This document shows, in pieces, positions 46,913-59,060 of a stretch of 64,000 bases of DNA (positions are counted from its first letter, which is position 1; each line of letters begins with the position of its first letter). Source of the DNA: Burhinus oedicnemus. Lineage: Eukaryota > Chordata > Aves > Charadriiformes > Burhinidae. The position numbers and the translations under genes were made by a program. The notes beneath the pieces were generated by a model that worked only from the letters and a program-made list of their open reading frames with translations, was not told the DNA's origin and did no database searches. Location of the stretch: positions 519,788 to 583,787 of the forward strand of contig VFFE01007510.1 of NCBI GenBank assembly GCA_008921705.1, read 5' to 3'.

Positions 46913-47477
46913 TGAGATAAAGTCTCAGTTACACAAACATATGAAGCAGAAGCCCACTCTTTGAACCTGGTTTTTGAGCACATGAGATGACAGACATAAT
47001 GGTTTATACCTTCTATAAAATGGATTTTAAAATAATAGCTAATGAAAAAAGCTTAGCCTTTCATATTCAAGCTGATCATACATAAATGGCTTTTTAAGCT
47101 ACTTTGTAACAGAGATCCGTTAATTCTCGTTTTTCCTTTCTCCCAGACTCTGAGCAGCCTGACAGGCTCAGATTCTGCCCCACCAAAGCGTTAAACACCG
47201 GGTATGGTTTGCAGTGATATGCTTTTTATATACATGCCTGAATTTGCCCTCTAGGGTGTTGCAGCCTGGCTGCAACCAGGGATTTTAGTTATTAATTGAG
47301 CCTTGTGTCTTCTACACACTAACCTTTCATCTTTCCTCTGACAATTTGAAAAAAATTGTCAAACATTGTTGTTGTCTCATTAAAGCAAAAGCTTAAATCA
47401 CCAGAGATCATAATAGTTTCCATAATCATTTTTTTGCGAATGAGCTATGCTTATTAATTGTCCTATTTTACAAAAAG
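46913..47477. other. Intergenic, no recognised feature
   Basis: About 560 bases between the LTR fragment and a CR1 copy. Nothing was recognised. Confidence 0.6.
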
Positions 47478-48200
47478 TCACAGAATGGCTGAGGTGAGAA
47501 GGGACCTCTGGAGATCATCCAGTCCAACACCCTGCTCAAGCAGGGTCACCTACACCAGGTTGCTCAGGGTTGTGTCCAAGGTGTGGCTTCACCAGGGCTG
47601 AGTAGAGAGGAACGACCACATCCTTTTAATCTGCTGGCAACACTCCTTATAATGCAGCCCAGGAGGCCGTTGGCCTCTTTTGTTGCCAAGGATGCATTGC
47701 TGCCTCATGATCAACTTGTTGTCACCAGCACTCCCTTGGCTCTCTCAGCAGAGCTGCTTTCCACTCAGACAGCCCCCAGCACATACTGGTGCATAGGGTT
47801 ACTCCTCCCCATATGCAGGGCTTTGCATTTCCCTTTGCTGAACTTTATAAGGTTCCTGTCAGGTCCTTTCTCCAGCCTGTTGATGTCCCTCTGAATGGCA
47901 GCACAAACCTCTGGTGTATCAGACACTGCCCCCTTTTTGTATCATCTGCAAACTTGCTGAGGGTGTAGTCTCCCATCATCCAGGTCATTAATAAAGATGT
48001 TAAACAGTATGGGATGTAGTATTGAATCCTGGATGTCCCTTCTCTCAGGATCCTGAAGTCCTCCACTTCATCATCACTATAGGTAAAGCTGCACCAACCT
48101 TCACATCTCCGACCAGTTCTTCCTGGTCTATCAGTATCAGATCCAGCAGAATGACTTGCCTGATCTGGTCCTCAATGAGCTCGGCACCTGATCACCTCTT
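47478..48200 (-). mobile_element. CR1 LINE fragment, minus strand
   Basis: The + strand is reverse-complement CR1: CACAGAATGGCTGAGGTGAG, then AAGGGACCTCTGGAGATCAT, CCAGTCCAACACCCTGCTCA, CATATGCAGGGCTTTGCATT and GATGTTAAACAGTATGGG. It continues into a part of the reverse-transcriptase region, with gaps after about 48050. It parallels the copy at 37346-38000 over the stretch containing GGCCTCTTTTGTTGCCAAGG. The coding frame is broken by several stops and gaps. Confidence 0.92.
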
Positions 48201-51200
48201 AGGCTGATTCATGTGAAAATTAGTGGATCCATGAAAAGTAGGTGAGCGGGTGGACTTTCAGTACCAGGAGATGTAAGTTCTTATCATAGGCTCACAGTGC
48301 ATTCTTAAGTATGTTTCTTGTCTATTCTACATTTCAAGAGGTCCGGCTACACAATAGAAATTATGGATGTGGTTAGAGTTTGTTGGAGTCTTCATTCAAA
48401 ATTATTTTCATAAAAATAAGTATTTCACTTTCACTTTCCTAATGCTTTAGATTACTTTAACATTTCGCAGTTTTGGAAACCAAAACTGATAGACATTCTT
48501 CCTGTTGTTCGGTCCTGTTGTTTTGTCCTGTATTGACAGCAAAATAGAAGAAGGAAAAGGAGAGAGAGGAAGAAGGAAAGTCTTAGGAACAACTTTCACA
48601 TCAATATATTTTGGTTTGTTTTTTTTTTTTTTAAAGCTAAATTTCAAGGAAATCTATTTTTCAGGATTTGTCTCCTTAGTTCAGTTCTGATATTTATCTT
48701 CCTTTGTACTGTACAGATGGAAATTACCAAATCACAAGGAAGTAGGTTGCAGACAGGAGAAACAGAAAGCAACGTTGTGCTTTCCTATATCCTTGCAATA
48801 AAAAAGTAAGACTATTTTCAAAGGTGTAATAAACACCACTTGGATTTGAATGACTGAGGCTGTAAATGGCACTTGCAGAGAACAGTGACAGACAGTGTAC
48901 CACAGCAGAATTCTAAGTGTACACATCAAATTATTCCAAATTATTAGTACTACTATGTTGAAGTCTCATAGTTTCCACACTAATGCTACTTCCACAACTT
49001 CTCCATCATCACAGAGAGGGGTGGAAGTGGTCTCATTTTGCCTCCGCTCTTTTTGAAAGTGAGGTCTAGCCCTTCTGCTTTGGGAAGTGCTGGAGAAGAA
49101 CAGAGATGCAGTGTTCAAATTCAGAGGAATCCTATGAAAAGAGTGGTTGTGCCGGAACAGGACTTAGCAGGGAGGAGCAGGTCTCAGGGCCCCCAGTGCA
49201 GCCCTCCGTTTACTCCTCCAGCATGGGATGAAGAGTTCCTGGGACACATGCCAGCTGTGTAGTGATGTTGGTTTGGCTGAAGAACAGAGATTTTTAAAGG
49301 GAGAGAAAGAGAAAACCCCAGCAGCAGCCTCTGCTAACTCTGTTTAAAAACATCTAATAGATGCTTTTAGCATCTTCATGGAGAAAGACTGAAATCGTAA
49401 CACTTATCTCTGGAACAAGGACAGGTTTTCCTAGGAAAATTTAAAAAATATGGCAACGTGACAGTCATCTATCAGAGATGCAGTTAGACAAAAAATATGC
49501 CTATATTCCATTTACTTGCAAAAAATACAGGTTTTCCAACTGTTGCAACTGGTCAAATGGTGAAGAAATACAGCTTAACATGTTAAAGGCAAGCCCTCTA
49601 ATGAAGAAAGGATCAGACCTTACAAATGTTCTGATTTAATTTGTTCTTGCCATAGTACTACTTTTCTTCAGACTTTTGGGAAAATTAATTACTGAATAAA
49701 AAGAAATGTAATGAATATACTTAACAGTGGATTAAATCAGAGACTGAATTTTGGCTAGTTCTGAATAATTATGAGATCTGATACATATGTGTATTATCAT
49801 ACATTCTTATCTCAGTACGCTTATCCAAAATACAACAGTGTCCTAAAATAATAGAAACATAATTCTGTGGTCACACCTGCCAGGGAGTTAAAAACCCAGT
49901 TGTAGACCAGGCTTCACAGGCTGCTTGCAAGGAATTTGCTAGTGTAGTAGATAACAAAGCAACTGGCAGTCACGGGGACTAGGGTAGCTTCAGTTCACAA
50001 GCTGACCACAGAAGCAATGAAGGATGCCTTCTGCAGGGTTTGGAGGTGATTTGGGGTAAAAAAATTTTGCTGGTTAGAAGCTAAATGTGAAGGAAATGTT
50101 TTCTATAACCATAGGTATGGGACTGGGTTGGTAGATTTTTGTATAAGCCAATAGCAACCTGAGGAAAAACCAGGAATTGCAGCAGACAGTGGTTATAGCT
50201 TGTGCGTGAAAGGAAAGCACTTTTATTCACCCAGTGAGTAAACATGGCCAATTACCTGTATAATGTTTTCAAGGATGGCAGACATTATTGTGAGATAGAT
50301 CATTACTACTGTATCTTTTTGTTGTTGTTGTTGTTCTAGAGTTAACCCTAGCATTATACCTTCTTCTATTTCCTCCTCAGGTTTGCTTCCATTATGTATA
50401 TGAGGTTCTTGAAACTATTTTTTTAATCTCCTGGGGACAGGCAGACACTTACCCAAATCTCTCTGAAATGAGAAGAGTGACTGGGAATTAGACTAGGGGA
50501 TTAGAAGTCCTGGACTCTAAGATGACTTACTTTCGAAATTCTGCTGTGCTTTGAGCAACTCATTTCAATTCTCTATATTCTAATGTTTCCATCAAATGTT
50601 TACTTATACTTAACCATTACTTTACACTGCCTCCTATTAGGGCAGTGGTTATAATAAATGAACCGTAACTTGCTATACTTTGTTTCCTTTGCATAATTAC
50701 AGTTATTTTTATTTGTGTGAGTATATGTATAGTAATACAAAAAAACTCCTATATTGTCCTATTGGATTCTGTGGAAAACAACAAAGGAACAAACAAGCAG
50801 TTGTTTCTGATCCCACTCAAAAAACTTAAAGGGGGAAATTGTTTATAAAAATGTTTCAAACTCTGAAAAAAAGATTTTTTTTTTCCAGTTCCTAGGAATA
50901 TTTTAAAATCCAGTTAGAAAACAGACCCACCTTTTGCCAAATCCAGTGTGTGATGATTGCAAGTCCCCATCAGCTGTTCAGAAACAACGTGCTTTATATT
51001 CCTGAGAAGCCTTGGTTGAATACCTTGCAGTCTTGTTTATTGCATTACTTTGTTTTGAAACTCCTTCTATTTCCACACAAACTGGGACAAATCTGTACGG
51101 AACCTCTGTGATGTAGAAAGCATTTCTGCTCTCCTCCATACGGAACATCTTTACAAAAATCCATGTAGCATTTCTGCTGTTACCGCTCTTGAGTTCTCCT

Positions 51201-54200
51201 TTCTTGCATTTTGATTACCGACCCTGATTACCTCATTGCTTCTCATGCTCCTGACAAAGTCTTATTAATTTTTATTTCTTCAGCTAGGTGCTTCTCAGAA
51301 GTGCTTCTGTATGCCTTACCATGGGTTTTTTTTCCAGTTAATTGACTAGATTTGATGCTTGTAACTTCTGCCTTTTGACAGATTCAGTGTTAAAACTGGG
51401 AGAAGATTCAGACCCACAAGCCACAGAAATTCTTATGGAATTGAGTTTACAACTAACATGTCCTGTACCTTCACTGTAATTCTTGCCAGTGTAACTTTAA
51501 TTGCAATGCCCAGTTACCTTGATCTATTTCTGTCTTATGCAGGGAATGTATGTTTTAGCATTTTCTCTGCAATTTTTTAAGCCTTTCAGGCTTTTCTGTT
51601 GTGCAGAAATTAAATATGAAGACAGACGGTAAACACGAAATGTTAAAGAATTTAAGATTCATATTCAGCACCAGGTTCTGAAATTAAGCTTTGTAGAGCC
51701 AGACTAGCAGATTAGTGACTATTTAAGGCTTTAAAGTCCAATTGGTTTTAAAGTTTGTCAGGTATGAAATACCACTGAATTCACCATGTTTTTTTTTTTT
51801 TTCCATATGGAAAAGTGTGCAGCAGGTTGCCTTTGTCAGCTGAGTTCATAGTCCTCACTTTCCAGTAATGCCTCTGGAGAACTTCACATTCTCAGGCACT
51901 TATTCCATGCATAGCTGTGATGTAGTCAATATTAGTAAATCAGAAACTCTGGACAGTAACACAAGACTGCAAGTACTTATGCATACATATTCTTGTACCA
52001 AGCAAGTATAAACATTACTACTAAGGACTTTGCAGGTATTATATGCTTTGGGCAAGTGTAGAACTCTTTCACTGGTGTAAAAAATGGTAGGTTAAGAACA
52101 AGAAATTGTAACAATTAGTACCTATGGATACTCTTCTTTCATATTTTATATCCAAAAACTCAGAGAAAGATTTCACCAAATATGGTACCTGTTGTGGAGC
52201 ATATCACCTTTACTGTTGACTGTTGAAATAAAATATAAAGCCCTCATCTGATCCATCTCTCTGAATAGTGCCTCACCCAGTAACCTTATATCTCCAAATC
52301 GTTCAACTTCTGTAACCACTGGAGCCTGATCCTGTTTTGCCGGCAGCTTCTACTCCATGCTGGCCATTGCTGTGCTGGCATAGCATTATTTGCAGGTTCA
52401 TTTTCTGCTTTCTAAAAGGAACTGGTGGCGACAGCATTTTCTGTCGTTTGAAGCCACAGGTAAGGTATTTGCTGCCAAAATCTAGTTTCCTGAGCCTGCT
52501 GGAGAAAATTTCACAGACTAGATCCAGTCTGCAGGCCACCAGCTGGACCACACTTTAAATTAATCAGTGGGAAATTACACATTTAAAATCAGGCTATATT
52601 AACTAATTTATTATGAATTGCAATAATTTGGTTAGGGCAATGTTTGTTTGGCTCTGTCACTGTAGTTTTTTCCTCTTTTCCTTATTTTGGTGCACCACAG
52701 GAAATAAACACCTGCTTTAGTCATTGTTTATCCTATCCTGAAATGAGAAACAGAGGAGGAAACCTCTCAGCAGTCATTTCAGCTCTGTTTTCCAGTTCTT
52801 TTGTTGGTACTACCAGTGGATGACAGAGAAATTGAGGTAGATAATTAACATGATTTGATAAAATTCCACATGAAAAAGAATCAAGTGTTAATACTACCTG
52901 AACACTGCAAAAATGAATTAAGAATTCTGTGAGACATTCAGGTAATGTTGAACGTGATATAAGGTCCTATAGAACCTGGATGAGCCCAGACTGTAAATCT
53001 GCATAAAACGTCCATTGCTCAGCGTCACGGGACTCTAAAATGGCTTCTATTGCAAGAGGGAATAGAAAAGGGTTGTATCCTTTTGCAAATTTGTTGAGCT
53101 GGTTTTTATTTCCATGCATAGATCCCAAGCTGCCCTGTCAATGAATCCGCAACACTTAATTTGAATGGAGAAATCGGTCAGCTATATCAGTTGTCTGTTC
53201 TGGGTCAATCTTGAACAGAGACTGAATATTCAGCAAGCAGTAATACCCAATGCAGAATGATAGAAATAAATTCTCTGTGTATACCCACAGCCTATCTGAA
53301 GTAATTAAATACTAATTGCCTATTATATTTTTACAGAACTCATTCTCTGAGCCAAATCTGCAAATCTAATTTAGTTGTATTAATTCCATTATATTTTTAA
53401 TCTTTTTACAACAAATGGATCTATATAAAAAAACCCTAAATATGTTAGTGAGCCAGATTATTCAGTTAATACTTCCGTTAATGACTGATTTTGAAATATA
53501 GTACTAAAGTTTTAGAGACCAGATATTTTCATTCCATTGTTTATACTTAAAAGGAATATTTCCTTGTTAAAACAGATGTTACTGATCAGGACAAAGTGAT
53601 TGTAACAACTCAGTGTTTGATTTTTTTTTGATTAATTGCTTATTTTGATTTTTTTCTTTGTTGTCGTCGTTTAGGAAAACCACCTCACTTTATTTTGTTC
53701 TGTTTCAGCGTTGAGTGGGGCGTCTTTCATCTGACTTGACCTAGAAGTTAGGCATCTTATTTGAGCTGTTCATTTAGTTAAAGTTTAAGCTATGCATCTA
53801 GCCAACCTCCTTTAACAAAAAAAGAAAGTCAGCTTCCTTAATGAGCAAATTCCTCCCATGATGTAATCAAAGTCAAGCAGGATAAATCTTATTTTCAGTA
53901 TGCCTACGTCTCTTCATTGACAATAGAGGTAGTCTGAATGACTTGCCTTCGTACTTCACTTTTACGTGACTAAAATAAGGGGAAGAAGCCCACTCTAAGA
54001 TTCTGCCCATCATCTGAGATGTCCAGAGGATATCCCTGAGTAGTTTCTAAATTTTTTTTTTCCCCTTCTCTCTCATTTTTGTGACACTACATACAGCAGT
54101 GATATACAATTTTCCTGCTCCCTGCTTTCTAGGTCCCCATCTTAATCTCTCTGCTATTTTTCATGCAGTTAAAGGACAAGACTATGGATTTTTAGTATTA

Positions 54201-56897
54201 GCTTTTTTTAAAAAATCCAGTAACTAACTCAAATAATAGTTTATTTCTCAAAATCTGAGTTTGGCTGGTTTCTGAAGTGGAAAGAGCTAAAATGTTTCTC
54301 CAGAAAATGTTCAGTAGCATAAACTAGCCCTCCAGGAGTTAAAGAACAGACCTTCGAACTGGACAAAGGTCCACTATTTTATATAAACTTGTCTCAAAGG
54401 GTATGTTTTGCTCATACTGCCAGTTGTGACGTGTCTGTTGATTTCTTTAATTGCTAAAAGTGCACATCTAGTTATAAGGCGGCAAACAAATTCTGTATAT
54501 TAAAATCTATCATATATTGTATAATATGCATAATGTTTCTTTTGAAAATGACTGACTTTATTATGCTGTGATAAATAACACTGATCTATTTTAGTTTATA
54601 GAAGTATTTATTCACTCAACTATATGCGGTTAAGACATGCACATCACATACTTCCGTTCTGTGGATTTTTTAAAACATATGTAATTATTTTGATGAATAC
54701 ATGTAGAGTACATGCAAAGTATCTTTAGAGTGAGATTTGATGAAAAATAGGAATGGTAGTGAAGGTCCTTGTTCCTTTCTAACTTGTATGGAGGTAAAGA
54801 AGTTCTGAAATTTACAGAAGGAGAAAGAGGAAAAATTGAAAAGCGGTGGATATTTTCACCATTACAGAGACCCATCTTGGTGAGAAGCGCTTTGAAAAGA
54901 GCTGGTAAAAGTCATATAAATCTTTGCTTGCAAATGTGTATTTGGGAATGGCCTCTGCAGACAATGCAGAGAGGCAATGCAACATGCAGACAAATTGTAC
55001 TCTTACATCCAGCTGTCTCTTTCCTTGTGTTTATTTGGCCATAACCAAGGCAACACTGGTCACACTGAAACTGGCCAGTACATTTCTGTTTTCTTTGAAA
55101 CTCCTATGTACACGGTCTTCTCACACTGCCTACAGGGACTGCTGAATTGGTGAGACCATTTGTCTTCAAGAGAGGGCAGCCAGTTTTCTGGTAAGGCTGC
55201 TAATAGAAGGAATTGATTTCATAGTCAGAGCTAAATGGCACCTCTCTGGCAACAGACACGTTGAGTCACATCTGCTATGCATGTACCTCTATGCTGTTCT
55301 CTTGGAAACTCTCCTGTATGGGGTCTGCCTGTCTCTCGGAGCCCAGGCAGAAAAATGGCCTTTTTGAACAGTTCATTTCAGTCAGGTTTTCCAGCTGCTG
55401 AATGTCTGCAGTGCCTTTTCTGACACTTGATTTTGATGGTGTCCGCATACTCTGCCTTTAGATCAGTATCTTCATTATATCCCATAGGCTGAGCGGGATG
55501 TCATAAGCCAACATAAACTCCACAATGTAAAAAAATAAGACAAGAATCCATTTACTTCTTATGCAGTTTTGTGACTCACTGCAGATAACAACTGATGTCC
55601 CCAAACTTTTTGGAACAATTTTCTGTAATCAAGACACTGCTTGTGGAAAGTGAGGCAATAGCTGCTTTCAAAATGTAATGGGCACAGACACATAAAAAAG
55701 AATGAAATTAGTCAGCCAGTGAGACTGAAACAGCAATTAGTTAAGGAGAATCCTATGAGCTGACCTGAACAGGCAAATCATCCCTCACATGTACCTCCTA
55801 CATGAAAGGTAAAAAATCACAGAATTTTGTCACTTAACATGATTTCTCCTCTAGACAGTAGATAATTAATCATCCTCTTGCCCTTTATTAGGTAGATGGA
55901 GCTGTGAATGAAATTACATGCTCATTAAAGTGATCAGATCTTGAAACAACTCCGCTTAACAAATTATGTGGGTAAGTACATAACTTTACTTTTCAAATAC
56001 AAAATGAAGTGTAGTCTAAGAAACTGCAGAGCAATTAGCACCTGTCTTTTCTTTGCCTCCACTCAATAATTCTGGTTTTTGTCTTATCTCTGTTTTCTTC
56101 ATGTAATGGAGCTTCTCTGATCTTCTCAGAGTGATCTGTCAAATTGTTCTGTATTCATTTTTTGACATGAATGTCAAATTATTTTTCCCAGGAGTACAAA
56201 TAGTGATACCATAAAAAAAAAAAAAAAAAGGTAGACTGTCATGAAAAGAGGCAAAAGTAGCCCTCTAGAATTTTTAGTGATGAATAATACAAAGTGACTT
56301 CATTTATTATAAGGTAGATTCCAAATGGTACGGGAAATTATTTGGAGGTTTAAAAATGGCAGTGCAGAATTTCCTGTTATTCATGTATTATTTCCTCTCT
56401 TCTTCAAATGTAATATTACTTAAATGATAGCTTGTTTTTTCATTATGTTTAGGAAATAGGATTCAAAATTTCTGTAATGTTTCTTGTAAATGGAAGTAAA
56501 TTACAATGTTTAATATTAATCTATGTAAGTAACAATTCATATGGAAAAGTAAACACAAATGTAAATGGAAAATACTTTCAACTGATTAGACAAAATAAGA
56601 AATCAAAAGTATACGGCAATTCTTTCAGAATACAGTGCTATGTTGCTTGGACAGAAAACTGAGATTAATGAAAAGATCATTTTCTGCAAAAGAAACAGTG
56701 TGCTTATCTTGATTTTAAGCACAACATAATCCTTAGAATATTATTCAGTTTTGTTTGTTGAGATCAGGCATTTGTTGACATAATCATACCTTTGAAATAG
56801 TATTCGGACATCAAGAGACTGAAAGAAATCTAAGTTTGGCTAGTCAATCTCACTGTTTAAAATATGTTCTTTACTTCTCATTTGATTAGCTCAAAGT
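48201..56897. other. Intergenic, AT-rich gene desert segment
   Basis: About 8.7 kb with no recognised exon, RNA gene or repeat family. Small simple repeats are present: a GTT run (about 50317-50335), a poly(T) run (51789-51802) and 17 consecutive A residues (56213-56229). Open frames are short and without domains. Non-coding conservation cannot be judged here. Confidence 0.6.
56213..56229. repeat. Poly(A) run of 17
   Basis: An uninterrupted A17 tract. It could be a slippage-prone mononucleotide repeat or the tail of a very old retroposed sequence. No duplicated target or gene-like sequence is visible upstream, so only the homopolymer is called. Confidence 0.8.
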
Positions 56898-57022
56898 AGG
56901 TCCAGTGAGTGCAGGTTGCTCAGGGCTCTGTTCAGCTGGGTCCAGACTAAACAAGTCCAAGGACAGAGAATCCACAGCCTCTCTGGGCAACCTGTTCCAG
57001 TGCTTGACCACTACCATACCCT
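56898..57022 (-). mobile_element. Short CR1 LINE fragment, minus strand
   Basis: The + strand reads GGTTGCTCAGGGCTCTGTTC, then AGCTGGGTCCAGACTAAACA, AGAATCCACAGCCTCTCTGG and GCAACCTGTTCCAGTGCTTG, the reverse complement of the CR1 3' region. Both ends are lost. The adjacent sequence to 57231 keeps an open frame only by chance. Confidence 0.88.
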
Positions 57023-57599
57023 CATGGTGTCTCATGCCTTTTGAAAACTTTTTGAAAATGTTCTATAAACAGCTATTTCAGATTATTTTAGAAGTATTTA
57101 TCACTTACAGAATCATCGTGAACAACAACTGGTGCTATAGAGCATTTTTCAGAGATCAGAGTAGAATTTTTTCACTGCAGTTGTTAAGATACCACCATTC
57201 CATGAATGGTAAAGAGATAACTGTGTTATAAATAGTCGAAACGACAAACCTTGTTTCATTTATAAAAAGAATCGACTGAGTTAAATTTATTTTAGTTGAG
57301 AAAGAGTCATCATGGACCTTACCTATCTTACTAGAAAGTGACTTTGGTGTGAATTTCCAATGAGTTTACACTGCCTTCCTAGGATGAATTAAAATCAATC
57401 CCATTGCATGTATAAACATTGACCAGGACCTTATTAGGCATTATACAATGGAAAACCTTCCATTGCATAACACGTATGTGCTTTTGTGTAGCAAAACTGA
57501 GACCTTTGGTAAAGGGGAAAGAACTCAGAGAGCAAAAGAGAAGAACTGAGTAGACACTACTGAATTAAATTAAACTTTTTTAAATTTTATGGAGCTGAT
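57023..57599. other. Intergenic, no recognised feature
   Basis: AT-rich sequence between a CR1 fragment and the solo LTR. It contains a perfect 8-base stem, 4-base loop hairpin (57446-57465), which is too small to mean much. Confidence 0.6.
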
Positions 57600-58158
57600 T
57601 GTTGTGGTTTAACCACAGCTAGCAACTAGGATCATGCAGCCGCTCGCTCACTCCCCCCAGTTCAGATGGAGGAGAGAATCAGAAAAGTGAGGAAAAACTC
57701 GTGGGTTGAGATAAGGACAGTTCAACAGGTCGAGCAAAAGCTGCACACACAAGCAAAGCGAAACAAGGAATTCATTTGCTGCTTCCCGTTGGCAGGCAGG
57801 TGTTCATCCATCTCCAGGAAAGCAGGGCTCCATCACGTGTAACGGTTACTTAGGAAGGCAAATGCCATCACTCTGAACATCCCCCTGCTTCCTCCTTCTT
57901 CCTCCAGCTTTATATGCTGAGCATGACGTCATATGGCATGGAATATCCCTTTGGCCAGTTGGGGTCAGCTGTCCTGGCTGTGTCTCCTCCCAACCTTTTG
58001 TGCACTCCCAGCCTACTCACTGGTAGGCCGGTATGAGGAGCAGAAAAGGCCTTGACTGCCTAGCAACAACCAAAAACATTCTCATCCCGAATCCAAAACA
58101 TAGCACTACATCAGCTGCTAGCAAGAAAGTTAACTCCATCCCAGCTGAAACCATGACA
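57600..58158 (-). mobile_element. Solo LTR of an avian endogenous retrovirus
   Basis: A 559-base LTR read on the minus strand from TGTCATGGTTTCAGCTGGGA to GTGGTTAAACCACAACA, so both TG and CA ends are kept. Motifs on its strand in order: a perfect CRE palindrome TGACGTCA (57924-57931), then TATAAA (57909-57914), then the R/U5-like part. I recognise this as an LTR type common in bird genomes, but not its exact subfamily name. The five bases at each side (CTGAT and TTAAT on the + strand) match at three positions only, so the target duplication is decayed or was not five bases. No primer-binding site, gag, pol or env sequence is adjacent, so it is a solo LTR left by recombination. Confidence 0.88.
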
Positions 58159-58399
58159 TTAATAGAAATTATCCTCCAGTCATTAGTGATGGGGTTCACC
58201 TAGTAACCTTTAGACAGGACTACCATTATTGCTTTTTATTTTCATGCTGTATACCTCCACATCAGGGCAAGGTCTGGAGACAGGCAAAACATTTCTGTTC
58301 TATTTTTCTCCTCAGTGCCTGTTTCCATAAGAAAGAGGCCTAGAAAGGCTACTCAGAGAGACAGAATCGCTTAATCTAGAGCAACACCCTGAGGGCAAG
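58159..58399. other. Short spacer, no recognised feature
   Basis: About 240 bases between the solo LTR and the ancient CR1 region. The end may already belong to the decayed CR1. Confidence 0.5.
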
Positions 58400-59060
58400 A
58401 GGGCAAACATAAAGTTTATCTTTAAGAGAGGTAGGGGAGAGTTTGGAAATTATGGACCAGTTATCTTAACTTCCATTTCTACAGTAATAAAAATGTGAAA
58501 AGATATGTTTTTGTAAACACTCCAAAAATAGCAAAAGGATGAGCAACAACTTGTATAAATTTGTCAAGAACATATCATACCCTCTGAATTTCCTTCTCTG
58601 CTGATAAGAAGTACTGAGTATGCAGAATAGTATATATTGTATATCACTATTGTTTTTTAACTGTTTCGTCTGACATTTTCTTAAAAAAATGGGAAAGTGA
58701 GATGAAATTCATGAAATTACTATCAGACAGATACACAAATGGTTAGAAAACCACGTTTAGTAGTTATTAATGGTTCTTTGCTGGCTAGCATTACGTATTG
58801 AGTAGTGTTCTGCAGAGGTCAGTCTTGTGCCCGGTTCTCATCAATGTTCTCATTAGTCACTAGTATCATTGAGTAGGTAGTCAATGATTAAATAGTGTAG
58901 TGTGCTTATTAAATTTCCAATGACATCAAGCTGTGAGGGTCTGTAAACATGTATGAGGACAGACTTAAAAAGATCTTGACAAATTAGGGAAATCATTTAA
59001 ATAAATTGGATGCAATTCAGTAACGAGAAATGCAGAACACTAAGCTTAAAAGATCAAACA
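58400..59060 (+). mobile_element. Ancient, decayed CR1-like reverse-transcriptase region
   Basis: Recognisable landmarks of the CR1 ORF2 occur in the right order: AATTATGGACCAGTTATCTT (about 58450), TTTGTCAAGAACATATCATA (about 58560), CTGCAGAGGTCAGTCTTGTG (about 58810), and CCAATGACATCAAGCTGTGA (about 58920). Then come AAAAAGATCTTGACAAATTA and AATAAATTGGATGCAATTCA. Stops and gaps fill every frame. The style resembles the old CR1 lineages shared by birds, turtles and crocodilians, not the younger copies elsewhere in the window. Boundaries are approximate and the copy may extend a little on both sides. Confidence 0.75.

Noticed and set aside
57446..57465. Perfect hairpin CAATGGAA-AACC-TTCCATTG
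   Set aside because: An 8-base stem is common by chance in 64 kb, and nothing around it suggests a function.
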